From positions 122,679,422 through 122,743,421 of the forward strand of contig NC_035448.2 of assembly GCF_002127325.2 (NCBI RefSeq): 64,000 bases of DNA, given 5' to 3'. Origin of the DNA: Helianthus annuus (lineage: Eukaryota; Streptophyta; Magnoliopsida; Asterales; Asteraceae). The notes below the pieces were generated by a model. That model saw nothing but the letters and a program-made list of their open reading frames with translations, was not told where the DNA came from and made no database searches. Numbering within the stretch: the stretch's first letter is position 1; each line of letters opens with the position of its first letter. The translations under genes and the position numbers were made by a program. Shown piece after piece: positions 1 to 17,118 of this stretch.

Positions 1-1047
1 GGATCCTCAAAACAAGATAAGCAAGGATCCTCCTTCAAAAGCAACAAGTTCAAATCCTACCATAGAAACGAGAACAAGAATGTGCATGCTGTTGACCAAG
101 AAGAGGATGATGAAGAATATCCTCCAATCTCAGAATATTGTTTTTCCGTTGATAATCATGAACTAATCCTTGCAATGCAGAATCTAGGTAGAAAGCTAGG
201 TGCCCAGGAAGAATGATAAACCATCCGGGACTAAAGACAAGTCCAAATGGTGTGCATACCATGAGGATTTCGGGCATCTAACTGAAGATTGCATAGCCTA
301 AGAAAAGAAATTGGATACCTGCTAAGCAAGGGGCATCTAAAAGGATTGTTGGGGAGAAAAAAGCAAAGGACCCAGGGATCCTGAAAGGATCCCTGAAAAG
401 GCTCCAGCACCTCCGGCAAACGCCACAAGTGATTAACTTTATATCCGGAGGATCAGGCATCTGTGGTACATCCTTTTCAGCGGCCAAAGAAATGCAAAAG
501 AATCAAAATGGATAATGGAGAAAGGCCTATTAGAACCTCAAGTGTCTCAGAAGGGAAGATGATAACATTTGATGAGGATGATCGCCATTAACATTCAGGA
601 TCCTCACCATGATAGTTTAGTTATCACTCTCTTTATCTCTAACCATTTTGTCCGCAGGATCCTTATTGACGGAGGAGCTCAGTGAACATATCCAGCTTGA
701 TGTCTGAAGAAGATGGGAAATCCCAGAAATTAGACATCACACCAAGATCCTCCGTGCTTGTAGGATTCAGTGGGGAAACGAAGAAAACTCTGGGGGACAT
801 CAAACTCCCAATCTACGTGGAAGGATTACATAATTACCAAAATTTTGTGTTATTGACTGTTTATCTTGTTGCAACGTTATCCTTGGCAGGCCTTGGATAC
901 ATGATATGAAAGCAGTCCCATCTACCTACCATCAATGTGTGAAGCTCCCTAGCCCATGGGAATAATCAAGATCGATAGTGACCAGCAGGAGGCTAAGGAT
1001 TGTTATACCTCATCTATGAAGCCAACCTCGAAGCCAAGGAGCAATAG
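1..1047 (+). pseudogene. gag-pro: gag-protease C-terminal part (element D), broken by several small indels
   Basis: The reading matches the C-terminal half of the intact gag-protease of element C: the acidic stretch, the Cys/His motif CAYHEDFGHLTEEC in altered form, and the protease region with the DGGSS-type active site and the [13 protein letters not shown] segment. Relative to copies C and A there are single-base gains or losses near 190-200, 300, 585 and several between 675 and 710, so no single frame runs through. The ATG-initiated frame at 682-909 is only a fragment of the protease part. The indels cluster in the first kilobase, which suggests either real decay or local sequencing error. 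The frame closes at the TAG at 1045-1047. Confidence 0.8.
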
Positions 1048-4352
<3,305 letters not shown>

Positions 4353-4862
4353 ACATGATCCTTCATGCATGTGATCCTTACATTGAAGTATCCTTGAAGG
4401 ATCCCGGAGATATCAGTGATCCTAACTCTGGTAATATGCTTATCCTAAAACTATTGCATTTTCTTACTTTTTACCTAAGGATAAGGATCATGTATCCTTC
4501 ATCCTCTACTCACAAACCATTTGAGTTATGATAGTTCAGGTATCTTCAGCAATTCGTCAAAGATCTCCAAAAGCACCACAGATCCTTGGGTCCAACCCCA
4601 GTTTTCCTTGGGATTATCCCCAGTTTCCGCCAGCAGCGCATGATGATCCTGGTATAGTTCACGTCTTTGGGACCAGTACCCACTCTCGGGGCTGACAACC
4701 TCATCGTACTGGCTATATTTAGGATCCTACGTATAATGGTAGACGTACCATACATCCGTTCCTAAGGTTTCTAACGTTTTCACGTTAGCTAAGGTTTTGA
4801 CATTTTCATGTCACTAAGTTTGGATAGTCGCCAGAGAAGGGCCATACTCCAGTTTACATACG

Positions 4863-4977
4863 ATCCTTTGGGCTTGTCCCCAGTTATCCTTTGGGCTTGT
4901 CCCCAGTTATCCTTTGGGCTTGTCCCCAGTGATCCTCTAGGATCATTCTCAGTTATCCTTTGGGCATGACCCCAGTT
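4863..4977 (+). repeat. 23-bp tandem repeat, about five units (element D)
   Basis: Units centre on GGGCTTGTCCCCAGTTATCC. The fourth unit is diverged. The same minisatellite is at 16518-16615 in B and near 25598-25688 in A, with single extra units near 16247 and 25318. Retand-type elements are known to carry tandem repeats in this part. Confidence 0.8.
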
Positions 4978-5434
4978 ACTAATTTACTTCTTACATTGGC
5001 TTAGTCCCAAGTTGTGCTTCGTTTTTCAGGTTTGTCAAAGATAAAACACATAAGGATCCTTAATCCTTATTATCCATCAAAGTCTTATCCACGATTGTCT
5101 CGATTGAAGGTTAGGATCCTGACTTGGATCCTCAGGTATCATCCTTGACTATTTTGATTATACTCATTATCCTAACCGACCCTTATACTTTGACAACCAA
5201 ACCTATGATCCTTGAACTAAAATACTTTGAATATTTTCAATATCAGGATATTTGATCTAGGATCAAATCCTAAATTTATTAAATATATTTTCAACTCTTG
5301 CCACTTTAACAAATATATTACAAAAACAACTAAGAAACAAGAAGATAAGGATAACAACACGAGATAAGCCAGAAAAGTTAAGTTATATTATTAAACAAAA
5401 GGATCATTAAACCTGTCAAGAAAGTTGTAAAAAT

Positions 5435-5486
5435 TGCCAACCCACATTTCTACCAGCAAAACGTGGCCCGTCCACATGGGTTGGCA
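5435..5486. repeat. Inverted repeat between pol and antisense gene (element D)
   Basis: Perfect 10-bp arms, TGCCAACCCA and TGGGTTGGCA, enclose 32 bp. An inner pair (CACATTT against AAACGTGG) could form a competing stem. It is conserved in B (17067-17118) and A (26146-26197). It lies downstream of both the sense pol and the antisense gene, so it could mark a 3' end for either transcript. Confidence 0.6.
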
Positions 5487-5699
5487 AAGGGTGTCCATTG
5501 TCTATGCGGTCTTAGCATTTTGCAGGAAAATTAAAGCGGCAGGATCACAAAGGCTTCATCCCCCAAACAGAGGATCCCTCCACCTTTTGCAATCCTACCC
5601 ATTGTTCAAAGGATCCAGGATCCTTAACCCTAAAAACCATTGTTCGAAGATTACAAACCATAATTGTTTCAAACACCACAAACTACTATCAAAATTTAA

Positions 5700-7314
5700 A
5701 AAAATTGGGCTCCGGCTATGTCTAGAAGTTTCCAGCTCCACTCGCCTCCCCTGATCCTTACCGACATCTCCGCCTTCAAGCATAGGGATATCCTCAACAT
5801 CATCGTCATCCTCCAACTCTGCTAGCCTTGCCTTCCAGCCTTCAATGTCCCATGTGCTCTTATCAAAGGAAGGATCCTGAGCCTCCGTGGCCATCTGCAG
5901 TTGTATCTTGTACATAGCTATCGCGGCAGAGACTTTAGCGTCCTGAGTAATGTCATGCTTCTCATAATCGAACTTGATCAATGCTTTGACAGCCTCATCC
6001 TTAACAGCCGGATCTTCTTCTCAAGATCAGTGATCTTGAGATCCTTTCAGCACACCCATTTGATGAAGGTCGGCAAATCTGGCGATCCTGATCTTCAACA
6101 TGGCCAACATAAGATTCTATTTCAGTAAGTTTCTGCAAAAAACAACAGGATTATAACGTCAGACACGGGTGATCCTCAAAAACCATCAGGATAACCAACA
6201 GGGGCCGTGATCCTGACCTCGTGACAGAATCAAGAAATTGCTGACGGAGGAGGGGGAATCCTTGAAGATCCTCAGAAACTTTCCTCTTCTTTCCCTTACC
6301 CCTAATGGGTAATTTAGGGGCTGAAGCAGAAGGACTAGCAACCGAAGTCTTCTTCTTCGAAGACGTGACCTTGGCAAGATCATCAATCCCAAACAAGAAG
6401 GCAGATTTGGCAGACTTAGCAGATTTTCCAGCACCTACGCAATTCAGAAACAAGATAAGTTCCCTTGTTAAATTAAATACTCTTACATAAAGCTTACTTT
6501 CTATGAGGATACTTACTTGACATTGTGGCAGATGCAGAGGATATCTCTTGAGAATCCTGAATAGTGACTTGGAAGCTTCTAACTTCAGGATCAAGCTTTT
6601 TAAAAGCTAGGACTCTCTCTTTTGCAGCAGGGCTTAACTTCAGATGAGTAATGGATATAGCTGCACAAGAAATAAAAAGAGATATTAGTGATCTTCATCA
6701 AATGAGACAGGACTGATAGTGATCCTTCGAGGATCCTCTACCCTACCATGAGTAGCCCACTCCTTGGGCAGATCATTCCCATTAGGGAGGGAATCCCTTC
6801 TCACGAAGAAGAAACGACGCTTCCAATTTGTGTCATTTTTGGTAACTTTCAAAACAGGATGATCCTCCCCGGCCTTCCGTTTCAACAAATATCGATGAGA
6901 GCCAAACGTGGTAAGATCATAAAGTGCGGCCAGCTCCGCCATCCCTAAATCAATCCCCTCTTGCTCGATGATCCTCTCGAAGGTATACAAGACCCTCCAG
7001 ATCATCGGCATAGCTTGGATATAAGATATGCCGGTCAGAGAAAAGAAAGATTGGGTGAAGGCCGGAAAAGGATACGAATATCCTATGATAAATGGAGTCG
7101 TAGGAAAGATCACCCAGGTATCTGAAGTAAAATCACTCAGAGCAGTAGGATCAAAGGATTTAAAAACGGCATTCGCCGGAAAGCAATGACGAATTCTGTC
7201 TACGTGAGCATCAGTAAAGCAACACCTCTCCGTAGGAGAATCCTTGATAATCCCCTGGCTTTTTAAGGGACTATCCTTCTTGTAATCCTTGTGCGGAGAA
7301 TTCCGGAGCAACAT
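5700..7314 (-). pseudogene. Antisense four-exon gene of element D (damaged copy)
   Basis: It is the homologue of the intact gene in B. Inferred minus-strand exons are 7314-6747, 6660-6517, 6434-6218 and 6132 to about 5700. Exon 1 encodes the conserved globular part, including the WKRRFFFVRR segment. Exons 1 and 2 keep exactly the B lengths (568 and 144 nt). Exon 3 has a 9-nt insertion and lacks one base near its end, and its donor reads GTCAGG instead of GTAAGG. Exon 4 has an extra T near 6046 and loses the normal stop through a deletion of about 45 bp. The gene resembles the plant 'putative gypsy type transposon' domain; that family assignment is from memory. Confidence 0.75.
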
Positions 7315-7467
7315 GTTTGGAACAGAAACAAAGTAGAAACGAAAAACAGAGCAAAGAGAAGGAAGAAGGGAAAGATAGAAGAAGAGGATACCTGATCAGT
7401 CTTCGGTAGCGATTATAAAGGGAAGATATCTCGAATTTAAATGCAGAATGATCCTAACCCTATCTCC

Positions 7468-7512
7468 TATTTATAATGATGATTTGCAGGGATTGTCACG
7501 TCTATGACGTAA
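7468..7512 (-). promoter_or_regulatory. Predicted promoter of the antisense gene (element D)
   Basis: On the minus strand a TATAAATA box (7475-7468) lies about 155 bp upstream of the antisense ATG at 7314. A TGACGT-type bZIP-like site (7505-7512) lies about 35 bp further upstream. B keeps both elements and A keeps the TATA box. Confidence 0.5.
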
Positions 7513-7617
7513 TGATCACAACGGCTAGTCCATGTATAACGGCTAGTTATTCGGAATCGCCCGTTAGAGATAAGATCGAAACAAAATATAACTCGTCTAT
7601 TTACAATTAACTCCTTA

Positions 7618-7632
7618 TATTTTGGGGGCAAT
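7618..7632 (+). other. Polypurine tract before the 3' LTR of element D
   Basis: The sequence TATTTTGGGGGCAAT ends where the LTR begins with TGTTAGGG. The same tract precedes the LTRs of B and A. It should prime plus-strand synthesis. Confidence 0.75.
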
Positions 7633-8360
7633 TGTTAGGGCTGGATTTTTATTATAGATGATCCTTACACATGATCCTAACCAGTGATCCTTATTTCTTT
7701 GGCAGACAGTGATCCTCAGCAGGACTTCAGGATCAGGATCATGGGACATTATGGTGATCCTCATACTAACGGCCACTTCCGCTTAATACAATATTGTTTT
7801 GCAGGAACATGTAGCAGGATACGCTTTAAGCATTATGATCCAGGGACGCGTCTTCACAATTATGGCAAGAGCTTAATTGAAGATAGACGTTGCACAGGAT
7901 ATGGAAATTTGGCTTGATTTATGGGCGGCTATTTAGGCTAGATTGTATCTCATTTCTAAAGGGGTAATGAGCTGAATATTAGTTTAGCTACCTAAAATAG
8001 GTCACCTACACACGTATAAGTACCACCCTTCCTCATTCGGAAGAACACACACGACATACAACGCAACTCTCACACACTTAGACACCAAAAGCAATAGTGA
8101 TCCTTGTACTCAGCTCATTATCATCCAAAGTTGTAATCATATTTTTGTTATATTGAAGTTGGTGATCGGTAGTTGCCATCACCCGAGGTTTTTTATGCCG
8201 GAGATCATTCATTGATCAAGGGCTTTTTCCTCGTATAAATCATCGTGTCTTTGCATCTTTATCACAGAAGTGATCCTTTACTTTCATAATTAACCAAGCA
8301 TCATACCCTGTTTTCATAAAGTTTGGTTACATTATCCTTGTGTGATTTTTGACCAAAACA
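7633..8360 (+). repeat. 3' LTR of element D (728 bp)
   Basis: It begins TGTTAGGGCTGG and ends GACCAAAACA, the same termini as the LTRs at 12764-13481, 19304-20022 and 28318-29035. A TATA-like GTATAAGTA lies near 8014. U5 carries a conserved hairpin-prone block with GGTGATC and ATCACC arms. The right flank TACTT (8361-8365) is the expected target-site duplicate in element C. Confidence 0.9.
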
Positions 8361-10115
8361 TACTTTAAGATACTTTACCCCCATATCCTTAGCAATTTGT
8401 AAGCCAGCAATTAAGGCTTCATATTCAGCCTCATTGTTAGTTGCTTGGAACTCACAGGCTATGGAGTGGGGTATTATGTCCCCCTGTGGCGATTTTAGTA
8501 GTATCCCGAGCCCTGTGCCCTTGACATTTGAGGATCCATCAGGGTGTAGTATCCAAGGATCCTTGGTCTCATCCAGCTGCTGGACCTCCAATTCTGCTTC
8601 TTTTTGTAGATCACTACTGAAATCAGCCACAAAGTCAGCTAGTGCTTGGGATTTAATGGCTGTTCTTGGCTCATATCTTATATCATGGGCACTAAGCTTT
8701 ACTGCCCACTTAGCCATTCTTCCTGACATCTCTGGTTTCCTGAGGACATTCTTAATTGGAAAGTTAGTTCTAACAACGATAATATGGGTTTCAAAATAAT
8801 GCCTTAACTTAGTTGATGCCATGATTAATGCAAGAATAAGTTTTTCGAGGTGTGAGTACCTGGATTCGGCATCAAGTAAACTCTTACTTACATAGTAGAT
8901 AGGATATTGTGTACCTTCGCGATCCTTAACAAGGACAGCACTTACAGCCGTTGAGGATACCGCCAGGTATAAGGATAACACATCTCCTTTTTCGGGTTTT
9001 GATAACGCTGGTGCTGAGGACATATATTCTTTAAGGGCTTGTAAAGCATTCTCATGTTTCTCAGTCCATTCAAACTTCTTGTTCTTCCTTAGGATATCGT
9101 AAAATTCTTTGCAAATTTCTGAGGATTTTGATATGAACCTGTTCAGAGCTGCTATCCTGCCTGTTAGCCTTTGCACATCCTTAGCATTGGCAGGGGATTT
9201 GATATTCACCAGTGCTTTAATTTGCTCCGGACTTGCTTCAATCCCCCTCTGAGTTACCATATATCCTAGGAATTTTCCTGCCTTAACACCAAAGTGGTAT
9301 TTTGAAGGATTAAGCTTCATGTTATAATTATCAAGGATATCAAATGCTTCTTCCAAATCCCTTAGGTGATCCTCAGCTTTCTTTGATTTGACTACCATAT
9401 CATCTATGTATACTTCCATAGTTTGTCCGATTTGATCTTTGAACATCATATTCACCAGCCTTTGATATGTTGCACCTGCATTTCTTAATCCAAAAGGCAT
9501 GGCAATATAACAATACAAACCGGTTGGGGTCATAAAGGCTGTATCCTCTTGGTCAGATGGTTCCATCTGAATTTGTTGGAATCCAGATGATGCATCCATA
9601 AAGGTCAACAGTTCATGCCCCGCCGTTGCATCCACCATGGAGTCAATGTGGGGTAATGGGAAAGGATCCTTGGGACATGCCTTATTCAGATCGGTGAAAT
9701 CGACACATACCCTCCACTTTCCATTTTTCTTTTGGACAACAACCACATTGGCTAACCATTTTGGATATTTTACCTCTCTGATCATACCTGCTCGAAGTAG
9801 TCTCTCTACTTCTTCTTAGATAATGGCATTCCTTTCTGGTGCAAACTTCCTCCTTTTTTGATGGATTGGTTTGATAGACCTGTCAATGCCAAGTTTGTGA
9901 GTAATAATATCCTTAGATATACCTGTCATATCTTCATGTTTCCAAGCAAAGGTAGATTTTCTTCTTTTGAGGAAGGATATTAAGTCTTCTTTCATCTTGC
10001 CAAGGATCCCTGCTCCGATATAGATTTTTGATTCAGGATCACTAGGATCCAAGAGGATTTCGTCCACATCTTGTTCCCTTGCCTCCAAGACATTCCTCGG
10101 AGGATACTGTAATTG
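8361..10115 (-). pseudogene. pol: pol of element C (RT, RNase H, start of archaeal-type RNase H), truncated and with a nonsense codon
   Basis: Pol follows the gag-protease TAG in frame (minus strand). A premature TAA at 9818-9816 replaces a Gln codon (CAA in other copies), consistent with C-to-T change. After it the frame is open down to 8361. RT motifs WRVCVDFTDLNKACPKDP and YIDDMVVKSK are present. The coding sequence stops in the second RNase H, just after GLQIAKDMGVKYLK. Any residues read past that point come from the inserted LTR of element D. Confidence 0.9.
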
Positions 10116-10121
10116 CTATTG
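10110..10121 (-). promoter_or_regulatory. Putative stop-codon readthrough signal between gag-protease and pol (element C)
   Basis: The minus strand reads CAA TAG CAA TTA, with pol in the same frame downstream. It is identical to the D and A copies. Confidence 0.75.
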
Positions 10122-12686
10122 CTCCCTTGGCTTCGAGGTTGGCTTCATGGATGAGGTATAACAATCCTTAGCCTCCTGCTGATCACTGTCGATCTTGATT
10201 ATTCCCCATGGGCTAGGGAGCTTCACACATTGATGGTAGGTGGATGGGACTGCTTTCATATCATGTATCCAAGGCCTGCCAAGGATAACATTGCAACAAG
10301 ATAAACAGTCAATAACACAAAATTTCTGATAATTATGTAATCCTTCCACGTAGATTGGGAGTTTGATGTCCCCCAGAGTTTTCTTCGTTTCTCCACTGAA
10401 TCCTACAAGCACGGAGGATCTTGGTGTGATGTCTGATTCTGGGATACCCATTTTCTTCAGAACATCAAGCTGGATAATGTTCACTGAGCTTCCTCCGTCA
10501 ATAAGGATCCTGCGGACAAAATGGTTAGAGATAAAGAGAGTAATAACTAAACTATCATGATGAGGATCCTGGATGTTAATGCGATCATCCTCATCAAACG
10601 TTATCATCTTCCCTTCTGAGACACTTGATGTTCTAATAGGCCTTTCTCCATTATCCATTTTTGACTCCTTTGCATGCCTTTTGGCCGCCAAGAAGGATGT
10701 ACCACAGATGTCTGATCCTCCGGAAATAAAGTTGATCACTTGTGCATTTGCCGGAGGTGCTGGAGCCTTTTCAGGGATCCTTTCAGGATCCTGAGTCCTT
10801 TGCTTTTTTCTTCCCAACAATTCTTTTAGATGCCCCTTGCTTAACAGATATCCAATCTCTTTTCTTAAAGCTATGCATTCTTCAGTTAGATGCCCGAAAT
10901 CCTCATGGTATGCACACCATTTTGACTTGTCTTTAGTCCCGGATGGTTTATCATTCTTCCTGGGCCACCTAGCTTTTTCTCCTAGATTCTGCATTGCAAG
11001 GATTAGTTCATGATTATCAACGGAAAAACAATATTCTGAGATTGGAGGATAATCTTCATCATCCTCTTCTTGGTCAACAGCATGCACACTCTGGTTGTCA
11101 TTTCTATGGTAGGATTTGAATTTGTTGTTCTTGAAGGAGGATCCTTGCTTCTCCGGTTTTGAGGATCCTACTTGTCTCTCCTGGATCCTCTTGTCATCCT
11201 CTAGCCGGATGAACCTGAGTGCCCGAGTTCTTACTTCATCTAGATTCCTGCATGGTGTCATAACAAGATCATCATAGAATAATGAATCCTTAAGCAGTCC
11301 CATTTTGAAGGCTTCAACAGCCGTAGCCATATCCAAGTTGGGAATATCCAAGGATTCTTTACTAAATTTAGTTATATAATCCCTTAATGATTCATTATGA
11401 CTTTGAGTTACCCTATATAAATCACTAGTTAATCTTTCAAATTTTCTACTACAAGAGAATTGGTTATTAAATAGATTAACTAAATTAGCAAATGAAGTAA
11501 TAGAGTAAGGGGGAAGACTTAGCAGCCATTTAAGAGCTGATCCAGTAAGAGTGGATCCAAATCCTTTACATAGGCATGCTTCCTTTAGCTTTTCCGGGAT
11601 TGGATTGATCTCCATCCTTTCCCTGTATTGTGCTATGTGCTCCTCAGGATCCGTTGTACCATCATACAGCTTCATAGTAGGGATATGGAACCTTTTGGGT
11701 ACCTCTGCATCACAAATTGGTGGTGCAAAGCGAGATACCTTATGGCTTCCATCTGCAATCTCTGGGATAGGCTTGACTACCCCTGGAACACTTGAGATCA
11801 TATCTTTTAGCTTCTGCAACTCCCTGGCCATAGCATGATTGATACCTGTATCCTGCATGAATCCATGGTTAGTGGTAAGATAATTATTTAAAGTGTTACC
11901 TCTCATTGGGTTCAAGTTAGTGAATCCATATTGCTGGGATTCTGGAATAACGGAGGGACTAGTGGAAGCAATGGTCTGCATTGGAATGAAGTCCCCTTGA
12001 TGGACATCTAGACTTCCTGTTTGCAAACTTTTTAGGGATCCTGGCATCTGGAAGGATCCTGGTATCTGGAAGGATCCTGGAACGAAGGAGGATCCTTGAC
12101 CCTGGGATGATCCTGGAACAAAGTAGGATTCTTGACCCTGGGATGATCCTGGAACAAAGTAGGATCCTTGAAACTGCTGTGCTCCCGGATAGGCTCCCGA
12201 ATTCATGAAGGATCCCATATACTGGGGATAGGATCCTGCCGGCTGAAAGTGTGAGCCCGATGCCTGAGTCATTGCTGTCGATCCGAGGTGCAATCCTCTT
12301 GATTCTCCCATAATTTGCACGTCTGGAATTCCCGATGGCTGAGAAGTGATCATTGGAGTATCAAAGCTCAAGGATTTGGGCATCAGTGGGGAATGATCCT
12401 CTGCCGTTTTCTTTTGTCTTTTGAGATCTCCGATTTCCCTGAGGATCCTTTCATTAGTTTCATCCTGCCGCTGCATACGATCCTTCATCTGCAAAATCAA
12501 AGTAAATACGTCACTAGTACTGGGAGTATAAGAATTCATAGCAGAAGAAGATGGAGGTTTAGAGTTAGTAGGAGTTGGTCTCTTCTCAGCATTCTTCTGG
12601 GATCCTGCCGGTGGAGGAGGCAGAGTGTTCTGAGACGAGGTGACTGCAGACATCGCCGTGGACATGTTTTTCAATGATGAAGCCAT
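10116..12686 (-). CDS. gag-pro: gag-protease polyprotein of element C (intact, 856 aa)
   Basis: This is the only complete gag-protease frame of the nest. I place the start at the ATG at 12686 (MASSLKN); the open frame reaches upstream only with a TTG. The N-terminal third is low in complexity: Pro/Ser-rich, then a repeated GSSQGQ/FVPGSF segment (about 12180-12000). The central capsid-like domain (about 11720-11200) contains KLYDGTTDPEEH and FKMGLLKDS. A CAYHEDFGHLTEEC motif (near 10920-10880) is a C-x2-H-x4-H-x4-C variant of the retroviral zinc knuckle. The C-terminal part is an aspartic protease with IDGGSS (near 10500) and [18 protein letters not shown]. The protein would form virus-like particles and process the polyprotein. 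It ends at a TAG in readthrough context. Confidence 0.9.
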   Translation of the reverse strand: MASSLKNMSTAMSAVTSSQNTLPPPPAGSQKNAEKRPTPTNSKPPSSSAMNSYTPSTSDVFTLILQMKDRMQRQDETNERILREIGDLKRQKKTAEDHSPLMPKSLSFDTPMITSQPSGIPDVQIMGESRGLHLGSTAMTQASGSHFQPAGSYPQYMGSFMNSGAYPGAQQFQGSYFVPGSSQGQESYFVPGSSQGQGSSFVPGSFQIPGSFQMPGSLKSLQTGSLDVHQGDFIPMQTIASTSPSVIPESQQYGFTNLNPMRGNTLNNYLTTNHGFMQDTGINHAMARELQKLKDMISSVPGVVKPIPEIADGSHKVSRFAPPICDAEVPKRFHIPTMKLYDGTTDPEEHIAQYRERMEINPIPEKLKEACLCKGFGSTLTGSALKWLLSLPPYSITSFANLVNLFNNQFSCSRKFERLTSDLYRVTQSHNESLRDYITKFSKESLDIPNLDMATAVEAFKMGLLKDSLFYDDLVMTPCRNLDEVRTRALRFIRLEDDKRIQERQVGSSKPEKQGSSFKNNKFKSYHRNDNQSVHAVDQEEDDEDYPPISEYCFSVDNHELILAMQNLGEKARWPRKNDKPSGTKDKSKWCAYHEDFGHLTEECIALRKEIGYLLSKGHLKELLGRKKQRTQDPERIPEKAPAPPANAQVINFISGGSDICGTSFLAAKRHAKESKMDNGERPIRTSSVSEGKMITFDEDDRINIQDPHHDSLVITLFISNHFVRRILIDGGSSVNIIQLDVLKKMGIPESDITPRSSVLVGFSGETKKTLGDIKLPIYVEGLHNYQKFCVIDCLSCCNVILGRPWIHDMKAVPSTYHQCVKLPSPWGIIKIDSDQQEAKDCYTSSMKPTSKPREQ
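12000..12185 (-). repeat. Short tandem repeats within gag of element C
   Basis: Units of about 36 bp (GACCCTGGGATGATCCTGG plus AACAAAGTAGGATTCTT) and shorter ATCTGGAAGGATCCTGG units encode the Gly-Ser-Phe/Val-Pro repeats of the gag N-terminal region. Each contains GGATCCT or a close variant. Confidence 0.75.
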
Positions 12687-12742
12687 GTAATTCTTTGAAA
12701 TGATTTCGAACAAAAGGTTTTCTTATGAATGAAGCACCAATT

Positions 12743-12760
12743 GCCCCACGGTGGGCGCCA
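12743..12760 (-). other. Primer binding site of element C, complementary to tRNA-Lys(CUU)
   Basis: The minus strand reads TGGCGCCCACCGTGGGGC, 3 nt inside the 5' LTR. From what I know of plant tRNA-Lys(CUU), this matches the last 18 nt including CCA. The same PBS is in element E (32252-32269). Confidence 0.8.
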
Positions 12761-12763
12761 AAC

Positions 12764-13481
12764 TGTTTTGGTTAAAAATCACACAAGGATAATGCAACCA
12801 AACTTTATGTAAATGGGGTATGATGCTTGGTTTATAGAAAAAGTAAAGGATCACTTCAGTGTGAAATACACAAAGACACAATGATTTATACGAGGAAAAA
12901 GCCCTTGATCAATGTATGATCTCCGGCATAAAAAACCTCGGGTGATGGCAACTACCGATCACCAAACTTCAATATATCAAAATATGGTTACAACTTCGGA
13001 TGATAATGAGCTGAGTACAAGGATCACTATCGTAATGTGTGTCTAAGCGTGTGAGAATTGTGTTGTGTGTTCTTCCGAATGGGGAAGAGTGTTATATATA
13101 CAAGTGTAGGTGACCTATTTTAGGTAAAAAGACTAATAATCAGCTCATTACCCCTTTAGAAATAAAAGTAAATCTAGCCTAAATTGTCGCCCTTAAATCA
13201 TGCCAAGTTTCCATATCCTTTGCAACGTCCATCTCCGATTAAGCACATGCTATAATTGTAAAGACGCGTCCTTTGATCATGATGCTAAGAGCGGATCCTG
13301 CTAAATGTTCCTGCAAAACATCACTTAATTCAATGAAGGTAACTGTTAACATGAGGATCCTATAATGGTCCGTGATCCTGATCCTGTAACTCTGCTGAGG
13401 ATCACTATCTGCCAAAGAGACAAGGATCACTAGTTAGGATCACACGTGAGGATCATGTATTGTAAAAATCCAGCCCTAACA
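12764..13481 (-). repeat. 5' LTR of element C (718 bp)
   Basis: On the minus strand it begins TGTTAGGGCTGG (ending at 13481) and ends GACCAAAACA-like at 12764, where the last bases read TAACCAAAACA. The flank to its right (ATATC, 13482-13486) belongs to the RT of element B. Confidence 0.9.
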
Positions 13482-16011
<2,530 letters not shown>

Positions 16012-16517
16012 ACAGGATCCTTCAAGCATATGATCCTTACATTGGAAGCATCCTCGAAGGATCCGGGCAACATCAGTGATCCTTACTCTGGTAAAGTCCT
16101 TATCTCAAAACTTTTCCATTTTCTTATTTTTACCTAAGGATAAGGATCACGTATCCTTCATCCTTCTCTCACGAGAATTTGAGTTCTGATAGTCCAGGTA
16201 TCCTCAGCATATTTTCGATAGTCTTCGAAAGCATCTCAGATCCTTGGGTTTAACCCCAGTTATCCTTGGGCTTGTCCCCAGTTTTCGCCTGTAGCGCACG
16301 ATGATCCTGGTATAGTTCACGTCTTTGGGACCAGTACCCACTTTAGGGGCTGACAACCTCATCGTACTGGCTATATCTAGGATCCTACGTATAATGGTAG
16401 ACGTACCATACATCCGTTCCTAAGGTTTCTAACGTTTTCACGTTAGCTAAGGTTTTGACATTTTCATGTCACCAAGTTTGGATAGTCGCCAGTAAGGGCC
16501 ATACTCCAGTTTACATA

Positions 16518-16615
16518 CGATCCTTGGGCTTGTCCCCAGTTATCCTTTGGGCTTGTCCCCAGTGATCCTTCGGGCTTGTCCCCAGTTATCCTTTGGGCTT
16601 GTCCCCAGTTACTAA
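16518..16615 (+). repeat. 23-bp tandem repeat (element B)
   Basis: About four units of GGGCTTGTCCCCAGTTATCC type, homologous to 4863-4977. Two further units lie near 16240-16280. Confidence 0.8.
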
Positions 16616-17066
16616 CTTATCTCTTATATTGGCTTAGTCCCAAATTATGTCCTACTTTTCAGGTTTTCGAAGTTAAACAATTAAGGATCCTTAATCCTTA
16701 TTATCCATTAAAGTTTTACTTATGGTTATCCTGATTAAAGGTTAGGATCCTAACTTGGATCCTCAGGTATGATCCTTAAACTATTTCTTATTTCATTCAT
16801 TATTCATTCGAATAACCCTTACACTTTGACAACTAAGCCTATGATCCTTGAAATAGACCACCTTGAAAATTTTCGATTACAGGATATTTGATCTAGGATC
16901 ATATCCTAAATCTCTTAAACATGATTTGCTCAGCTTCTGTTACTCTAACAAATATGTTTCTAAAACAATTGGAAAATAAGAGGATAAATAAAGGATAACA
17001 AAACAAGATAAGCCAGAAAGATTAGAGTTATTTTATTAACAAAACCCTTTCAAAAGTTGTCAAAAT

Positions 17067-17118
17067 TGCCAACCCACGTTTCTACCAGCAAAACGTGGCC
17101 CGTCCACATGGGTTGGCA
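17067..17118. repeat. Inverted repeat between pol and antisense gene (element B)
   Basis: The arms TGCCAACCCA (17067-17076) and TGGGTTGGCA (17109-17118) are perfect. It lies about 275 bp beyond the stop of the antisense gene. Confidence 0.6.

Larger units (their letters stand above)
4353..5700 (+). other. 3' noncoding region of element D between pol and the antisense gene
   Basis: No convincing coding frame is seen. The stretch holds a 23-bp minisatellite, a conserved inverted repeat at 5435-5486, and many AGGAT/ATCCT pentamers. The same region follows pol in elements B and A. Confidence 0.7.
8361..13481 (-). mobile_element. Element C: Tat/Retand-like retrotransposon, 5' part (LTR to RNase H), minus strand
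   Basis: Read on the minus strand: 5' LTR (13481-12764), PBS, intact gag-protease, stop, then pol up to the archaeal-type RNase H, where it is cut at 8361 by the LTR of element D. The rest of pol, the antisense gene and the 3' LTR are absent from this window and should lie upstream of base 1 if the nesting model is right. The outer LTR end at 13481 abuts the RT of element B. Confidence 0.85.

Noticed and set aside
8301..8360. C-terminal residues of the C pol frame beyond the second RNase H
   Set aside because: They are translated from the inserted LTR of element D and are not part of pol.
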